Source: Thiosulfatimonas sediminis
GTDB taxonomy: Bacteria; Pseudomonadota; Gammaproteobacteria; Thiomicrospirales; Thiomicrospiraceae
Assembly: GCF_011398355.1 (NCBI RefSeq)
Contig: NZ_AP021889.1
Span: 2,170,001-2,234,000, forward strand
DNA length: 64,000 nt
Direction: 5' to 3'
Made by a program: the position numbers and the translations under genes. Positions 1 through 9,577 of the stretch are shown here, piece after piece. The notes under the pieces were generated by a model that was not told the DNA's origin, made no database searches, and worked only from the letters and a program-made list of their open reading frames with translations. Position 1 is the stretch's first letter. Every line of letters starts with the position of its first letter.

Positions 1-18
1 ACGGAAACCTCCAGAAAG

Positions 19-693
19 ATGAGTCAGCTTGAAAGCCCTTTTGCTCGTATAAAAGCCCACCTTCATGCCGCTTTAAAAGACCACGGAATACTCAGAGCGC
101 TGTATCGCAATCTCTATCAAATTTCCTCTGAAGGCCATCCTAAAGCCTTGCGTAGCAACCATCCCTCGCCGGCATTTATTAAAAAAATGCAGCAAAAACA
201 CGCGATCAAAACCATTTTAAGCGTACGCCGTGCCGACACCACAGGCGCGTATTTGCTTGAAAAAGAGACCTGTGACCAACTCGGCATCCGTCTAGTCAAC
301 CATGCGATGTCCTCGCGACAACTGCCAAGCGTCGCCGATGTGTTAAAGGCCAAAGCGTTATTGGAATCCATTGAATATCCTATTTTGATTCATTGCAAAT
401 CCGGTGCCGACCGCGCAGGAATGATGAGCGTTTTTTATAAGCACTTTATCGAAAAACAACCGATCGAAGAAGCCCTCGCGCAGTTGAGCATGAAGTACGG
501 CCATTTTCGCTGGGCAGACACCGGTAAATTAGATTTCTTTTTTGACGACTATTTGGCGTTTAAAAAGCAACATCCAGACATCAGTTTTGAAACTTGGCTA
601 ACGGAGCATTATGACCAACAAGCCTTAAACGCACAGTTCAAAGCCGAAGGCTGGGCCAACATCGTCGTCAATAAAATTTTGCATCGAGAGTAA
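19..693 (+). CDS. Protein tyrosine/dual-specificity phosphatase-like protein
   Basis: A 224-residue protein carrying the cysteine-phosphatase loop [10 protein letters not shown] at about residues 125-134 (HCxxGxxR, nucleophile near Cys126, phosphate-binding Arg near 132). A SVRRAD segment near residue 70 is also typical of the DSP-like fold. No signal peptide or membrane helix is seen, so it should be cytoplasmic. It ends 2 bases before msbA and leads an LPS gene run, so it is probably co-transcribed with it. The substrate is unknown: the fold allows phosphoprotein, phosphoinositide or sugar-phosphate substrates. Family assignment is firm; the link to LPS is inferred from context. Confidence 0.8.
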   Translation: MSQLESPFARIKAHLHAALKDHGILRALYRNLYQISSEGHPKALRSNHPSPAFIKKMQQKHAIKTILSVRRADTTGAYLLEKETCDQLGIRLVNHAMSSRQLPSVADVLKAKALLESIEYPILIHCKSGADRAGMMSVFYKHFIEKQPIEEALAQLSMKYGHFRWADTGKLDFFFDDYLAFKKQHPDISFETWLTEHYDQQALNAQFKAEGWANIVVNKILHRE

Positions 694-695
694 GC

Positions 696-2444
696 ATGTT
701 TGATCGCGCCACCTTGAGTCTTTATCGTCGCTTACTGCGTTACGTACTGCCTTACAAAAAACTCATCGCCGTGACCTTATTGGCATTAATCGTCATCGCA
801 GTGATGGAACCGGCAACCGCTTGGATATTAAAAGAGCTGGTTGATGAAAGCCTAATCGCTAAAAATCCCGACTCTTTTGTGATGATGCCACTTCTGCTGG
901 CAGGCGTTTTCATCATCAAAGGGATTGCCGACTATTTCAGCAAAGTCTTCAGCCAATGGATTGCGCAAAGTGCGATTCTCGACATTCGCTCGGCGATGTA
1001 CCGCAAGATGCAATCGCTGCCCTACAGCACCTTCCAGAGTTACTCCACCGGCAGACTGATGTCGAAAATCACCTACGATGTGCCGCAGGCGAGCAACGCC
1101 CTATCCAATGCCTGGGTTATCATTATCCGCGACTCGCTTACCGTAGTGGCTTTGGTCGCCTATTTGCTTTATATCTCTTGGCAACTGACTTTATTAATGC
1201 TGATTATTGCCCCAGTGGTCGCTTTCATTATTGATAAAGCAAGTCGGCTGATGCGTAACTCCAGCCGCAATATGCAGGCCGATATGGGGCAGATGACGCA
1301 TCAACTGGAAGAGGGCTTAAACGCTTATCAAGACATCAAAATTTACGGCGCAGAACGCTATGAACAGAACCGCTTTCAAAACACCGCCAAAAGCTTATTA
1401 ATCAACACCTTAAATGTCACTAAAGTTTCTGCGCTGAATGTTCCGCTCGTGCAGATACTGGCGGCGATTGCCTTGGCCGTAGTGGTTTATATCGCCATGC
1501 AAATGTCCGCCAAAGACATGTTCACCCCGGGCGAACTGCTCTCTTTCATCACCGCAATGGCGTTGACTTTCGAGCCGATTCGCCGCCTGACCAGCATCAA
1601 TGAAACCGTCCAAAAAGGCATGGCGGCGGCGGAAAGTATTTTTGAGCTACTGGATTTGCCGGACGAAGCCAATAACGGCTCGCATCGTTTTGACAGCATT
1701 GACGGCGAAATCGTCTTCAAACAACTGGGTTTTACCTACCCTAATGCCGACACTGCGACCTTTGAAAACTTTAATTTAACCATTCCGGCGAAAAAAACCA
1801 CCGCGCTGGTCGGCCAATCCGGCAGTGGTAAATCGACCTTAGCGCATCTGATTGCCCGTTTCTTTGAGCCGACCGCCGGTCGCATTACCTTAGACGGCTA
1901 TCCATTGAGCGAAATCGAACTGAATCACTTCCGCCAAAACATCGCCTTTGTCAGCCAGAACATCATTCTTTTCAATGACACGCTTGCCGCCAATATCGCT
2001 TACGGACAAAGCGATATCGACCAAGACAAAATCATTGCCGCCGCCAAAAAAGCGCACGCATGGGAGTTTATTCAAAATCTTCCGCAAGGACTCAACACCA
2101 ATATCGGCGACAACGGCGATCTGCTTTCCGGCGGCCAACGCCAAAGAATCTCGCTTGCCCGCGCTTTCTTGAAAGATGCACCAATTTTGATTATGGACGA
2201 AGCGACCTCCGCTTTAGACAATCAAAGCGAAAAAAAGGTGCAACAAGCGATGGATGAGCTGCGCAAAGAACGCACAGTCATTCTTATCGCGCACCGTTTA
2301 AGCACCATTGAAAACGCCGATCAAATCGTGGTGTTAGAGCACGGCAAAGTCATCGAACAAGGAAAGCATAGCGACTTACTCGTGGCCAATGGCTTGTACG
2401 CGAGCCTCTATGAAAAAGGAGAGCAGAGTGGCGAAACAATCTAA
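696..2444 (+). CDS. msbA: Lipid A export ABC transporter MsbA
   Basis: A 582-residue half-transporter with fused membrane and ATPase domains; MsbA homodimers flip lipid A-core across the inner membrane. Transmembrane helices fill about residues 20-310. The ATPase domain has Walker [10 protein letters not shown] at about 373-381, the ABC signature LSGGQRQR near 480 and Walker [13 protein letters not shown] near 505. Length matches E. coli MsbA (582). It follows the phosphatase gene by 2 bases, and its 3' end overlaps the start of the acyltransferase gene. MsbA rather than a generic ABC exporter is supported by the neighbouring LPS genes. Confidence 0.93.
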   Translation: MFDRATLSLYRRLLRYVLPYKKLIAVTLLALIVIAVMEPATAWILKELVDESLIAKNPDSFVMMPLLLAGVFIIKGIADYFSKVFSQWIAQSAILDIRSAMYRKMQSLPYSTFQSYSTGRLMSKITYDVPQASNALSNAWVIIIRDSLTVVALVAYLLYISWQLTLLMLIIAPVVAFIIDKASRLMRNSSRNMQADMGQMTHQLEEGLNAYQDIKIYGAERYEQNRFQNTAKSLLINTLNVTKVSALNVPLVQILAAIALAVVVYIAMQMSAKDMFTPGELLSFITAMALTFEPIRRLTSINETVQKGMAAAESIFELLDLPDEANNGSHRFDSIDGEIVFKQLGFTYPNADTATFENFNLTIPAKKTTALVGQSGSGKSTLAHLIARFFEPTAGRITLDGYPLSEIELNHFRQNIAFVSQNIILFNDTLAANIAYGQSDIDQDKIIAAAKKAHAWEFIQNLPQGLNTNIGDNGDLLSGGQRQRISLARAFLKDAPILIMDEATSALDNQSEKKVQQAMDELRKERTVILIAHRLSTIENADQIVVLEHGKVIEQGKHSDLLVANGLYASLYEKGEQSGETI

Positions 2445-3375
2445 CCCCTCCACTCACTTAAGCGGCAAACACTTTTGGCACCCAAAATATTGGGGGATTT
2501 GGCTGGGTGTCGGGCTACTGCGCGTTTTTAGCTGGCTGCCGTTTGCGGCAAAATTCCGTGTCGGTAAACAGCTTGGCCGCGCAATGTATTGGCTTGCGCC
2601 AAAACGCCGAAAAATCGCTGCGGCAAATCTCGAAATCGCCTTTCCGGAAAAATCCGTCGGCGAGCGCCAGCAACTCTTAAAAAAGCATTTTGAAAGCATC
2701 GGCATGGGCTTTGCCGAAATGGCGCTGATTTGGCATGGCGACCACAAACACCACCACGGCAAGGCTTTTGAACGCACACTGGTCACTTACCGCGGTGAAC
2801 AAAACCTGCAAAATGCGCTCAATGCCAACCAAGGCGTGTTGATTCTGGCACCGCACTTCACCACCCTAGAAGTCACCGGATTATTCATCTCCTTTTTAAC
2901 CAACTATCACGCGGTTTACCGGCCGCATGACAACCCGTTTATGGACTACTTAATCGCCAAAGGCCGAAGCATTCGCTTCGATAACGGCGAGCAAGTTCAG
3001 CCGGTGGCCAACAACAATACCCGACTCATGCTCAAGATGCTTAAATCCGGCGGTGCCATGACTTTTTTGCCGGATCAAAAATATCGCGCCAAAGGCTCAG
3101 TCATGGTGCCGCTGTTTGGCAAAGAGGCACCGAGCAACCCGGCGACCACAAAAATCAGCAAACTCACCGGCTGTGCCGTAGTGCCGACCTTTACCCGCCG
3201 GATTGAAAGCGAACAAGGCATTCGCTACGAAGTCGAGTTTTTGCCCGCATTAGAGCATTTCCCAACCGAAGATGATCAAGACACCTTAAGATTGCACCAT
3301 CTTTACGAAACCGCCATTCGTCAAGCACCGGAACAATATCTATGGGTGCATAATCGCTGGAACCTCAAATTTTAA
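2428..3375 (+). CDS. LpxL/HtrB-family lipid A acyltransferase
   Basis: A late acyltransferase of the LpxL/LpxM/LpxP superfamily that adds a secondary acyl chain to Kdo2-lipid IVA at the inner membrane. The HX4(D/E) catalytic motif is present as HFTTLE (about residue 144), after an N-terminal hydrophobic stretch. The GTG at 2428 was chosen as start because AAGGAG lies just upstream; in-frame ATGs at 2389 and 2411 would need a longer overlap with msbA. This start gives about 315 residues, close to the family norm of 300-320. Sequence alone does not separate LpxL from LpxM/LpxP. Confidence 0.88.
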   Translation: MAKQSNPSTHLSGKHFWHPKYWGIWLGVGLLRVFSWLPFAAKFRVGKQLGRAMYWLAPKRRKIAAANLEIAFPEKSVGERQQLLKKHFESIGMGFAEMALIWHGDHKHHHGKAFERTLVTYRGEQNLQNALNANQGVLILAPHFTTLEVTGLFISFLTNYHAVYRPHDNPFMDYLIAKGRSIRFDNGEQVQPVANNNTRLMLKMLKSGGAMTFLPDQKYRAKGSVMVPLFGKEAPSNPATTKISKLTGCAVVPTFTRRIESEQGIRYEVEFLPALEHFPTEDDQDTLRLHHLYETAIRQAPEQYLWVHNRWNLKF

Positions 3376-3390
3376 ACAGATGATACCCTT

Positions 3391-4821
3391 ATGAAACTCA
3401 ATTTTTCAGATGCCAAAATTCTTGTTGTCGGTGATGTCATGCTCGACCAATACTGGTCCGGGAGCGCACAGCGTATCTCGCCGGAAGCGCCGGTTCCGGT
3501 GGTCAAAATCAACAACGATGAAACCCGACTAGGCGGTGCTGCGAACGTCGCCCTCAATTTAAAAGCACTCGGCGCTCATGTCGCGCTCGCCTCGGTGATC
3601 GGCAAGGATGACGCCGGTTCACAGATTCAAACACTGTTGCAACAACACGGTATCCAGACCTATTTCAGTTTTAGCAGCCAGCCGACCATCCGCAAGCTGA
3701 GAATTCTGAGTCGACACCAACAATTAATTCGTATGGATTTTGAAGAAACGCTGGCGCTTAGCAGCGCGCAGAGTTTCGCCGAGGCCGTCATCAAAATGCT
3801 CGGCCAATTTGATTTGGTGATTTTTTCAGACTACGCCAAAGGCTGTTTGGCCGATGTGCAACGCATGATTCAAGCCTGCAACCTTGCCGGCGTCACCTCA
3901 TTCATTGATCCGAAAGGCGACTGTTACCAAAAATACGCCGGAGCGACTTTAATCAAGCCGAATCAAGCGGAGTTTTGCCAAATCGCGGGAGCATTTAGCG
4001 ACGATGAGCAACTCAGTGCAAAAGCCCGCAACTTAATGGACTCTTTGAACATTAGCCATCTTTTAATCACCCGCAGCGAAGAAGGTATGGCGCTTTTCTC
4101 GCCGCAACAAGAGCCTTACTTCCTCGCGACTCAGGCACAAGATGTTTATGATGTGACCGGTGCCGGCGACACCGTTATCGCCACCATTGGTGCCGCTTAC
4201 GCGAACGGCTACTCGTTAAAAGACGCTCTACACTTTGCCAACATTGCGGCCGGCATTGTGGTTGCTAAAGTCGGTACAGCCACCGCAAGCTTGGTCGAGT
4301 TGAGCGACAAGTTACAGCAGACCCAGCGTCATCAAGGCTATGTCGCACCATCCAAAGAAGAGTTAAGACAGCTTATCCAGCAAGCACAACAGCAAGGACA
4401 AAAAATCGTTTTCACCAACGGCTGCTTCGATATTCTGCATTCGGGCCATGTACGCTATTTAGATGAAGCGGCAAAGCAAGGCGATAAATTGGTTATTGCC
4501 GTCAACACCGATGAATCCGTACAAATTTTAAAAGGCCCAACTCGGCCAATTATTCCCTTGCAAAGTCGCATGGAACTTTTAGCCTCGCTGAGCTGCGTTG
4601 ACTGGGTGATTCCTTTCAGCGAAGAGACGCCGCGCGACTTAATTTGTTACTTGCAACCCGATGTATTGGTCAAGGGCGGGGATTACCAACCCCACGAAAT
4701 CGCCGGCTGTGACTGTGTCTGGGAGCGTGGCGGCGAGGTTAAAATCTTAAGTTTCTGGGATGGCTTCTCAACCACCAAGATTGTTGAGCGTATCCAGGCC
4801 TCGCTTCAGGAGACCCCCTAA
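3391..4821 (+). CDS. hldE: Bifunctional heptose-7-phosphate kinase / heptose-1-phosphate adenylyltransferase HldE
   Basis: A 476-residue fusion of a PfkB-type sugar kinase and a cytidylyltransferase-fold domain, making ADP-heptose for inner-core LPS. The kinase half ends in the TGAGDT anion-hole motif near residue 256. The transferase half begins with FTNGCFDILHSGHVRYLDEA near residue 345, which contains the nucleotide-binding HxGH. Length equals E. coli HldE (477). The stop codon overlaps the gmhA start (TAATG), so the two enzymes, consecutive in the heptose pathway apart from the GmhB phosphatase step, are translationally coupled. Confidence 0.96.
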   Translation: MKLNFSDAKILVVGDVMLDQYWSGSAQRISPEAPVPVVKINNDETRLGGAANVALNLKALGAHVALASVIGKDDAGSQIQTLLQQHGIQTYFSFSSQPTIRKLRILSRHQQLIRMDFEETLALSSAQSFAEAVIKMLGQFDLVIFSDYAKGCLADVQRMIQACNLAGVTSFIDPKGDCYQKYAGATLIKPNQAEFCQIAGAFSDDEQLSAKARNLMDSLNISHLLITRSEEGMALFSPQQEPYFLATQAQDVYDVTGAGDTVIATIGAAYANGYSLKDALHFANIAAGIVVAKVGTATASLVELSDKLQQTQRHQGYVAPSKEELRQLIQQAQQQGQKIVFTNGCFDILHSGHVRYLDEAAKQGDKLVIAVNTDESVQILKGPTRPIIPLQSRMELLASLSCVDWVIPFSEETPRDLICYLQPDVLVKGGDYQPHEIAGCDCVWERGGEVKILSFWDGFSTTKIVERIQASLQETP

Positions 4822-5390
4822 TGTCACTCAACCTAGATTTTTCAGACATCGCCAAGCAACACCAGCAGGCGGTTGATTCGGTATTTGCCCAAGAACCGCA
4901 AATCCGACAAGCAGCTGAGTTAATCATCCACGCGCTCCAAAATGGCAATAAAATCATGTGGTGCGGCAATGGCGGCAGCGCCGCAGAAGCGCAACACATG
5001 GCCGCAGAACTGATGGTTCGTTATGTTAAAAATCGTCGTCCGCTGGCTTCGATTGCATTGACCAACGATACCTCAATTTTAACCGCGCACCCAAACGACT
5101 ATGAATTTGCTACGTTGTTTGCTCGACAGGTGGAGGGCTTGGGTCAACAAGGCGATGTCTTAATTGGCATGAGTACCTCGGGACGTAGCTCTAACATCAT
5201 CAATGCCTTGCGATCCGCCCAGCTCAAAGGCATTCACACAGTTGCCCTCATAGGACAAGACGACAGCGCAATCCAAGACGTCGCCGATAAAATCATTAAG
5301 GTGGACAGCGCAATTACAGCGCGCATTCAAGAAGGGCATACGCTTATCAACCACTTAATCTGCGAGCTACTAGACCTCGCTTTTGACTAA
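4821..5390 (+). CDS. gmhA: Sedoheptulose-7-phosphate isomerase GmhA
   Basis: A 189-residue SIS-domain enzyme converting sedoheptulose-7-phosphate to D-glycero-D-manno-heptose-7-phosphate, the first committed step to ADP-heptose. It shows the GmhA signature CGNGGSAAEAQHMAAELM near residue 52, and the GMSTSGRSSN sugar-phosphate loop near 119. Length is close to E. coli GmhA (192). It is coupled to hldE by TAATG and is the last gene of the LPS run, followed by a strong hairpin terminator. The pathway phosphatase GmhB is not in this window. Confidence 0.95.
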   Translation: MSLNLDFSDIAKQHQQAVDSVFAQEPQIRQAAELIIHALQNGNKIMWCGNGGSAAEAQHMAAELMVRYVKNRRPLASIALTNDTSILTAHPNDYEFATLFARQVEGLGQQGDVLIGMSTSGRSSNIINALRSAQLKGIHTVALIGQDDSAIQDVADKIIKVDSAITARIQEGHTLINHLICELLDLAFD

Positions 5391-5433
5391 AATTGATGAC
5401 GCTCGCCTCCGCTCTGTTTGATACAAGGGGCAC

Positions 5434-5477
5434 AAAAAAACCGCGCAAACGAGAACGCTTGAGCGGTTTTTTGTTTT
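5434..5477. terminator. Bidirectional intrinsic terminator between gmhA and the zinc-finger gene
   Basis: AAAAAACCGC (5435-5444) pairs with GCGGTTTTTT (5463-5472), with further imperfect pairing inside. A- and T-tracts on both sides let it serve gmhA on + and the convergent gene at 5495 on -. Confidence 0.85.
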
Positions 5478-5494
5478 AAAGACGCAGGCTTTAT

Positions 5495-5704
5495 TCAGTG
5501 GCCGCCGCTGTGACTTGGATCAAAGTCGATCAAAATATAATCCGCGCCGCAATAAGGGCATTTGGCTTTACCGGTTTTCTCAATCGGCAAATACACCCGC
5601 GGATGCGAGTTCCATTTGCTCATGTCCGGTGTCGGGCAGTGCAACGGCAAATCCTTATGTGTCACTTCGTAGCATTTTTTGCTGTTGGTTGAGTTTGATG
5701 ACAT
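5495..5704 (-). CDS. CHCC-type zinc-finger domain protein
   Basis: A 69-residue protein with a C-x-H-x-C-x-x-C pattern: a Cys near residue 18 (HCPTP), a His near 33, then CPYCGADYIL near 49-58. This matches the zf-CHCC family, small zinc proteins related to the NDUFS6-type domain. It ends in a His/Gly tail (HSGGH). It lies just downstream of ilvE on the same strand (22 bases between stop and start) and probably shares its transcript. The function of the bacterial family is not well defined. Confidence 0.82.
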   Translation of the reverse strand: MSSNSTNSKKCYEVTHKDLPLHCPTPDMSKWNSHPRVYLPIEKTGKAKCPYCGADYILIDFDPSHSGGH

Positions 5705-5726
5705 CTGGCTCTCCTAAGCGTCAAAA

Positions 5727-6656
5727 TTAGTTAGCGACTTGAGTTAGCCAATTCATGTGCTGCGGCGAGCGACCGTGCACAATATCAAAATACAACGACT
5801 GCAATTTCTCGGTAATCGGCCCACGCGAACCACAACCAATTTCACGGTTGTCCAACATACGAATCGGAGTCACTTCTGCAGCGGTACCGGTAAAGAAGGC
5901 TTCGTCACAGATATAAACTTCATCACGTGTAATGCGTTTTTCACGTACTTCAATACCCAACTCTTTAGCCAATTGCATAATGGTTTTACGGGTGATGCCA
6001 TCCAAACAGGAGGTTAATTCCGGCGTGTATAGTACCCCTTCTTTTACCATGAAGAAGTTTTCGCCCGAACCTTCTGAAACATAACCGTCAACATCCAACA
6101 ACAAGGCCTCGTGACAACCGTTGCCGATTGCTTCTTGCAGTGCCAACATCGAGTTCATGTACTGTCCGTTGGATTTCGCTTTGGTCATCGTGACGTTAAC
6201 ATGGTGACGCGTGTAAGAAGAGGTGGCGATTTTAATCCCTTTGGTTAAGTTCTCTTCGCCCATGTAAGCGCCCCATTCCCATGCAGCAACCATCACGTGA
6301 ACTTTTAAATTATCAGCACGTAACCCCATACCTTCCGCACCGTAAAACGCCATCGGGCGAATATAAGCAGACTTTAAGTTATTCTCGCGCACTGCCGCAC
6401 GTTGCGCTTCATCCAAAGTCGCTTTGTCATACGGCATTTTCATGTTCATGATTTTGGCAGAATTAAGTAGGCGTTGGGTATGCGCATCCAAACGGAAAAT
6501 CGACGTACCTTGCTCAGCGTCATAAGCGCGAACCCCTTCAAACACACCCATTCCGTAATGTAACGTGTGCGTCAGTACATGTACTTTCGCTTCGCGCCAA
6601 GGAACCATTTCACCATCTAGCCAAATCAAGCCGTCTCTATCTGCCATTGTTTGCAT
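5727..6656 (-). CDS. ilvE: Branched-chain amino acid aminotransferase IlvE
   Basis: A 309-residue class IV PLP aminotransferase, the same length as E. coli IlvE, catalysing the last step of Leu/Ile/Val synthesis. It opens with IWLDGEMVPWREAKVHVLTH, typical of the family. The PLP lysine lies in the TKAKSNGQYMNS segment (about residue 160), and SEGSGENFF near 195 is the phosphate-binding region. The ATG at 6647 (residue 4) is an alternative start. It is divergent from argD across a roughly 650-bp gap. Confidence 0.95.
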   Translation of the reverse strand: MQTMADRDGLIWLDGEMVPWREAKVHVLTHTLHYGMGVFEGVRAYDAEQGTSIFRLDAHTQRLLNSAKIMNMKMPYDKATLDEAQRAAVRENNLKSAYIRPMAFYGAEGMGLRADNLKVHVMVAAWEWGAYMGEENLTKGIKIATSSYTRHHVNVTMTKAKSNGQYMNSMLALQEAIGNGCHEALLLDVDGYVSEGSGENFFMVKEGVLYTPELTSCLDGITRKTIMQLAKELGIEVREKRITRDEVYICDEAFFTGTAAEVTPIRMLDNREIGCGSRGPITEKLQSLYFDIVHGRSPQHMNWLTQVAN

Positions 6657-6918
6657 TTAACACTACTCCAAAACCGTTAAGCGCCATGGGCGATTAATTT
6701 AAAAATACAGCCCAATATTCTATCGAATATAAGGTAAACGTTGTAGAAATAATTTAGAGGAAAACAGAACACCCACAAATCGCTTCAACCACAGCTGAAT
6801 GTAACTGCGCAAGACAGCGGCTTACCATCCTCTCCAGACCTCACAAATGCAGGCAATCCACCTGCTGAATACAAACGGCTGCTTGTTTCGTGTTTCTTGA
6901 GATTTCACTTACTAAAAA

Positions 6919-6946
6919 TTGTCTCTAAAAATCAATTTCTTACAAT
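6919..6946 (+). promoter_or_regulatory. Candidate sigma-70 promoter upstream of argD
   Basis: TTGTCT (6919-6924) and TACAAT (6941-6946) with a 16-bp spacer: 4/6 and 5/6 consensus matches. It would start a transcript near 6953 that runs through the 7050-7170 inverted repeat towards argD. Prediction only. Confidence 0.35.
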
Positions 6947-7049
6947 AAAACCTACTCGCCCTTAGAAAAATTGTTTAGCAAAACTTGAATTTTTATCGGC
7001 AATCGCTAAAATCTTTCTTTTGCTGGTTTTAAATCGCTTTTAATTTTGC

Positions 7050-7170
7050 AAAAAAGCAACCGAGTGGAATGTATTTTTGAGCCGAACTTTGGCTTTCGCC
7101 TTGTGCCATGATGGGCCGACGCGTTGGGTTGAATCTGTTGAAAAATGCTTTTTCTAAGGTTGCTTTTTTT
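7050..7170 (+). ncRNA. Candidate structured RNA or attenuator bounded by an inverted repeat
   Basis: AAAAAAGCAACC (7050-7061) is perfectly complementary to GGTTGCTTTTTT (7158-7169), which is followed by a further T. The 96-nt interior holds smaller hairpins, including AGCC/GGCT and GAAAAA/TTTTTC. The right arm ends in a T-run like an intrinsic terminator, so it may be a small RNA or an argD leader attenuator. The left arm also gives a T-run on the - strand. No known RNA family was recognised. Confidence 0.35.
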
Positions 7171-7305
7171 ATTTCTGAAACTTTCTCATTAAAATTGAAT
7201 GCAACCGGCAAAATAACAAGACAAAATACTTAAATTAAAATGTCATGAACGCACGTCCCGCCGAACAGAATTCCGAGGTAGGACGCTTTAACAAGGAAAC
7301 TTTTC

Positions 7306-8484
7306 ATGTCAAATCACCTAATGAACACCTATGCACGCCAGCCGGTTAGTTTTGTTAAAGGCCAAGGTGCGCTGCTGCATGATAAAGACGGTAAACACTA
7401 CCTTGACGCTATTAGCGGCATCGCGGTTTGTAGCCTTGGGCACGCGCACCCTGCAATCAGTGAAGCGATTTGTGAACAAAGTCAAACCCTGATTCACACA
7501 TCAAATTTATATCAAATCGACAAACAACAGCAGTTAGCGGATAAACTGTGCGCACTCTCCGGAATGCAGCAAGCGTTTTTCTGCAACTCTGGCGCAGAAG
7601 CGAATGAAACGGCGATTAAAATCGCACGCAAATATGCCAACCAAAAAGGCATCAGCAACCCCAAAATTATCGTCATGGAGAACAGCTTCCATGGCCGGAC
7701 TCTAGCCACCCTAAGCGCCACTGGCAATGCGAAAGTGCACGAAGGCTTCTTTCCACTGGTACAAGGGTTTGTACGCGTGCCGTTTGATAACGTCGAGGCG
7801 ATTAAAACCCTAGAAAACGATGCTGACATCGTTGCCATTTTAGTTGAGCCTGTTCAAGGCGAAGGCGGCGTACATGTACCGAAAGCCGGATACTTAACCG
7901 CACTGCGCGAAATTTGTGACCGCAATAACTGGTTATTGATGCTCGATGAAATACAAGCTGGCGTAGGACGCACTGGCAAATGGTTCGCTTTCCAGCACGA
8001 AACCATTAAGCCCGATGTAATGAGCTTAGCCAAAGCGCTTGGTAATGGCGTACCGATTGGCGCCAGCTTAGTGTCTGGCGCTGCTGCTGGCATATTGGTT
8101 CCAGGAAATCACGGCACCACGTTTGGCGGCAACCCACTCGCCTGTGCTGCCGCCTTGGCGGTGATTAACACCCTTGAAGTACATAACTATGTCGAGCACG
8201 TGGCAATCAAAGGCCAACAACTATTAAACAAGTTTAAAGACGCCCTTGCCGGAACAGACAATGTTGTCGATATCCGTGGTAAAGGCTACATGATTGGCAT
8301 TCAACTCAAGCAACCTTGTGGCGAACTTGTCGCCAAGGCACTAGCGCGTGGCGTATTAATCAACGTCACCCGTGGCGATACCATCCGCCTACTGCCAACT
8401 TTTGTAATGACCCAAGAGCAGACCGAAACCCTAGTTACTGTGGTGGCGGAGTTGGTCAAAGAATTTGCTCAAACCAATGCATAA
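7306..8484 (+). CDS. argD: Acetylornithine aminotransferase ArgD
   Basis: A 392-residue class III PLP aminotransferase that makes N-acetylornithine in arginine synthesis; it may also act on succinyldiaminopimelate. Visible are the CNSGAEANE motif near residue 97, the LDEIQAGVGRTG segment near 213 and the PLP lysine in SLAKALGNGVPIGA near 243. An AAGGAA sequence lies 8-13 bases before the ATG. argF follows after 15 bases, so the two arginine genes form an operon ending at the 9436-9466 terminator. Confidence 0.94.
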   Translation: MSNHLMNTYARQPVSFVKGQGALLHDKDGKHYLDAISGIAVCSLGHAHPAISEAICEQSQTLIHTSNLYQIDKQQQLADKLCALSGMQQAFFCNSGAEANETAIKIARKYANQKGISNPKIIVMENSFHGRTLATLSATGNAKVHEGFFPLVQGFVRVPFDNVEAIKTLENDADIVAILVEPVQGEGGVHVPKAGYLTALREICDRNNWLLMLDEIQAGVGRTGKWFAFQHETIKPDVMSLAKALGNGVPIGASLVSGAAAGILVPGNHGTTFGGNPLACAAALAVINTLEVHNYVEHVAIKGQQLLNKFKDALAGTDNVVDIRGKGYMIGIQLKQPCGELVAKALARGVLINVTRGDTIRLLPTFVMTQEQTETLVTVVAELVKEFAQTNA

Positions 8485-8499
8485 ACCAAAGCTTTTATT

Positions 8500-9405
8500 A
8501 TGACCGTAAGACATTTTTTAACCTTAAAAGACCTGAGCAAAGAAGAACTGCAAATCGTTCTTGAGCGCGGCATTGCACTGAAAAGAATGCAGCGGGCCGG
8601 TGAAATTCACGAGCCGCTTAAAAACAAAACACTGGCGATGATTTTTGAAAAATCATCGACCCGTACCCGTATTTCGTTTGAAACCGGTATGACCCAATTA
8701 GGAGGCCATGCGCTGTTCCTCTCACCGCGCGACACCCAACTTGGGCGTGGCGAACCGATTGAAGACAGCGCACGAGTGATTTCCAGCATGGTCGATGGCA
8801 TCATGATTCGTACTTTCGAGCATGAAATTGTCCAAACCATGGCAAAACACTCCAGAGTGCCGATTATCAATGCCCTAACCGATGACTATCACCCCTGCCA
8901 GCTACTGGCCGATATGCAGACATTTTACGAACATCGTGGCAGCATTCAAGGCAAAACGGTCACATGGATTGGGGACGGTAACAATATGTGCCAATCCTAT
9001 ATTAACGCGGCAGAGATGTACGACTTTAAACTACGTATCGCTTGCCCTGAAGGCTACGATCCGCGCCCAGAACTGGTTGCCGAAAACGCAGATCGCGTGG
9101 AAATTATTCGCAACGCCAAAGAAGCCGCCACAAACTCAGACTTACTGGTAACCGATGTTTGGGCCAGCATGGGACAAGAAGAAGAACAGCGCTTACGTCA
9201 ACGCGCGTTTGCGGATTATCAAATCAATGCTGAAGTGATGGCCTGCGCCAAGGATGATGCTCTCTTTATGCACTGCCTACCAGCACACCGTGATGAAGAA
9301 GTCAGTGCCGAAGTCATTGATGGCAAACAATCGGTCGTTTGGGACGAAGCGGAAAACCGCCTGCATGCACAAAAAGCCCTTCTCGAATTCTTAATGGCGA
9401 AATAA
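8500..9405 (+). CDS. argF: Ornithine carbamoyltransferase ArgF
   Basis: A 301-residue anabolic OTCase forming citrulline from ornithine and carbamoyl phosphate. It has the carbamoyl-phosphate loop [12 protein letters not shown] near residue 48, the HPCQLLAD segment near 128 and the ornithine-site [10 protein letters not shown] near 258. Length is usual for the family (300-335). It is the second gene of argDF, followed 31 bases later by a hairpin terminator that originally also faced the Ig-like lipoprotein gene before the IS island inserted. Confidence 0.95.
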   Translation: MTVRHFLTLKDLSKEELQIVLERGIALKRMQRAGEIHEPLKNKTLAMIFEKSSTRTRISFETGMTQLGGHALFLSPRDTQLGRGEPIEDSARVISSMVDGIMIRTFEHEIVQTMAKHSRVPIINALTDDYHPCQLLADMQTFYEHRGSIQGKTVTWIGDGNNMCQSYINAAEMYDFKLRIACPEGYDPRPELVAENADRVEIIRNAKEAATNSDLLVTDVWASMGQEEEQRLRQRAFADYQINAEVMACAKDDALFMHCLPAHRDEEVSAEVIDGKQSVVWDEAENRLHAQKALLEFLMAK

Positions 9406-9435
9406 TCTTTAGTTGTTAAACTTTCTAATAGACAT

Positions 9436-9466
9436 AAAAAATCCCGCTTAAAGCGGGATTTTTTTG
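9436..9466. terminator. Bidirectional intrinsic terminator after argF
   Basis: AATCCCGC pairs with GCGGGATT around a short TTAAA loop, with six A on the left and seven T on the right. It can stop argF on + and any transcript leaving the IS island on -. Confidence 0.88.
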
Positions 9467-9482
9467 TTTTACCAACCCTTTT

Positions 9483-9488
9483 TAATTA
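9483..9488. repeat. Left flank TAATTA of the IS5 element
   Basis: TAATTA directly abuts the left IS5 end; an identical TAATTA follows the right end at 14873-14878. All or part is the probable target duplication. The sequence is palindromic, so the exact boundary is ambiguous by a few bases. Confidence 0.6.
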
Positions 9489-9577
9489 GTCGGCTCTGAA
9501 TAACACCTTTTTGAGGCGATTCTAATGGTGGTAGCTTAGTACTTCGATGCAGTTCTTCTCATTTGCCACCCAAAAAT

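Larger units (their letters stand above)
6657..7305. other. Long intergenic region between ilvE and argD
   Basis: 649 bp with no convincing protein gene. It must hold the ilvE promoter (left) and the argD promoter (right). It contains a candidate + strand promoter (6919-6946) and a 12-bp inverted repeat bracketing about 96 nt (7050-7170), annotated separately. A TTG-start ORF on - (7029-7211) is not supported. Confidence 0.6.

Noticed and set aside
6985-6997. TTGAATTTTTATC as a possible ArgR half-site upstream of argD
   Set aside because: Only half of the TGAAT-N4-ATTCA consensus is matched and no second box stands nearby at the normal spacing.
7029-7211. 60-residue open frame on - upstream of argD
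   Set aside because: It starts only with TTG, has no ribosome binding site or recognisable domain, and overlaps the inverted repeat that looks more like an RNA element.
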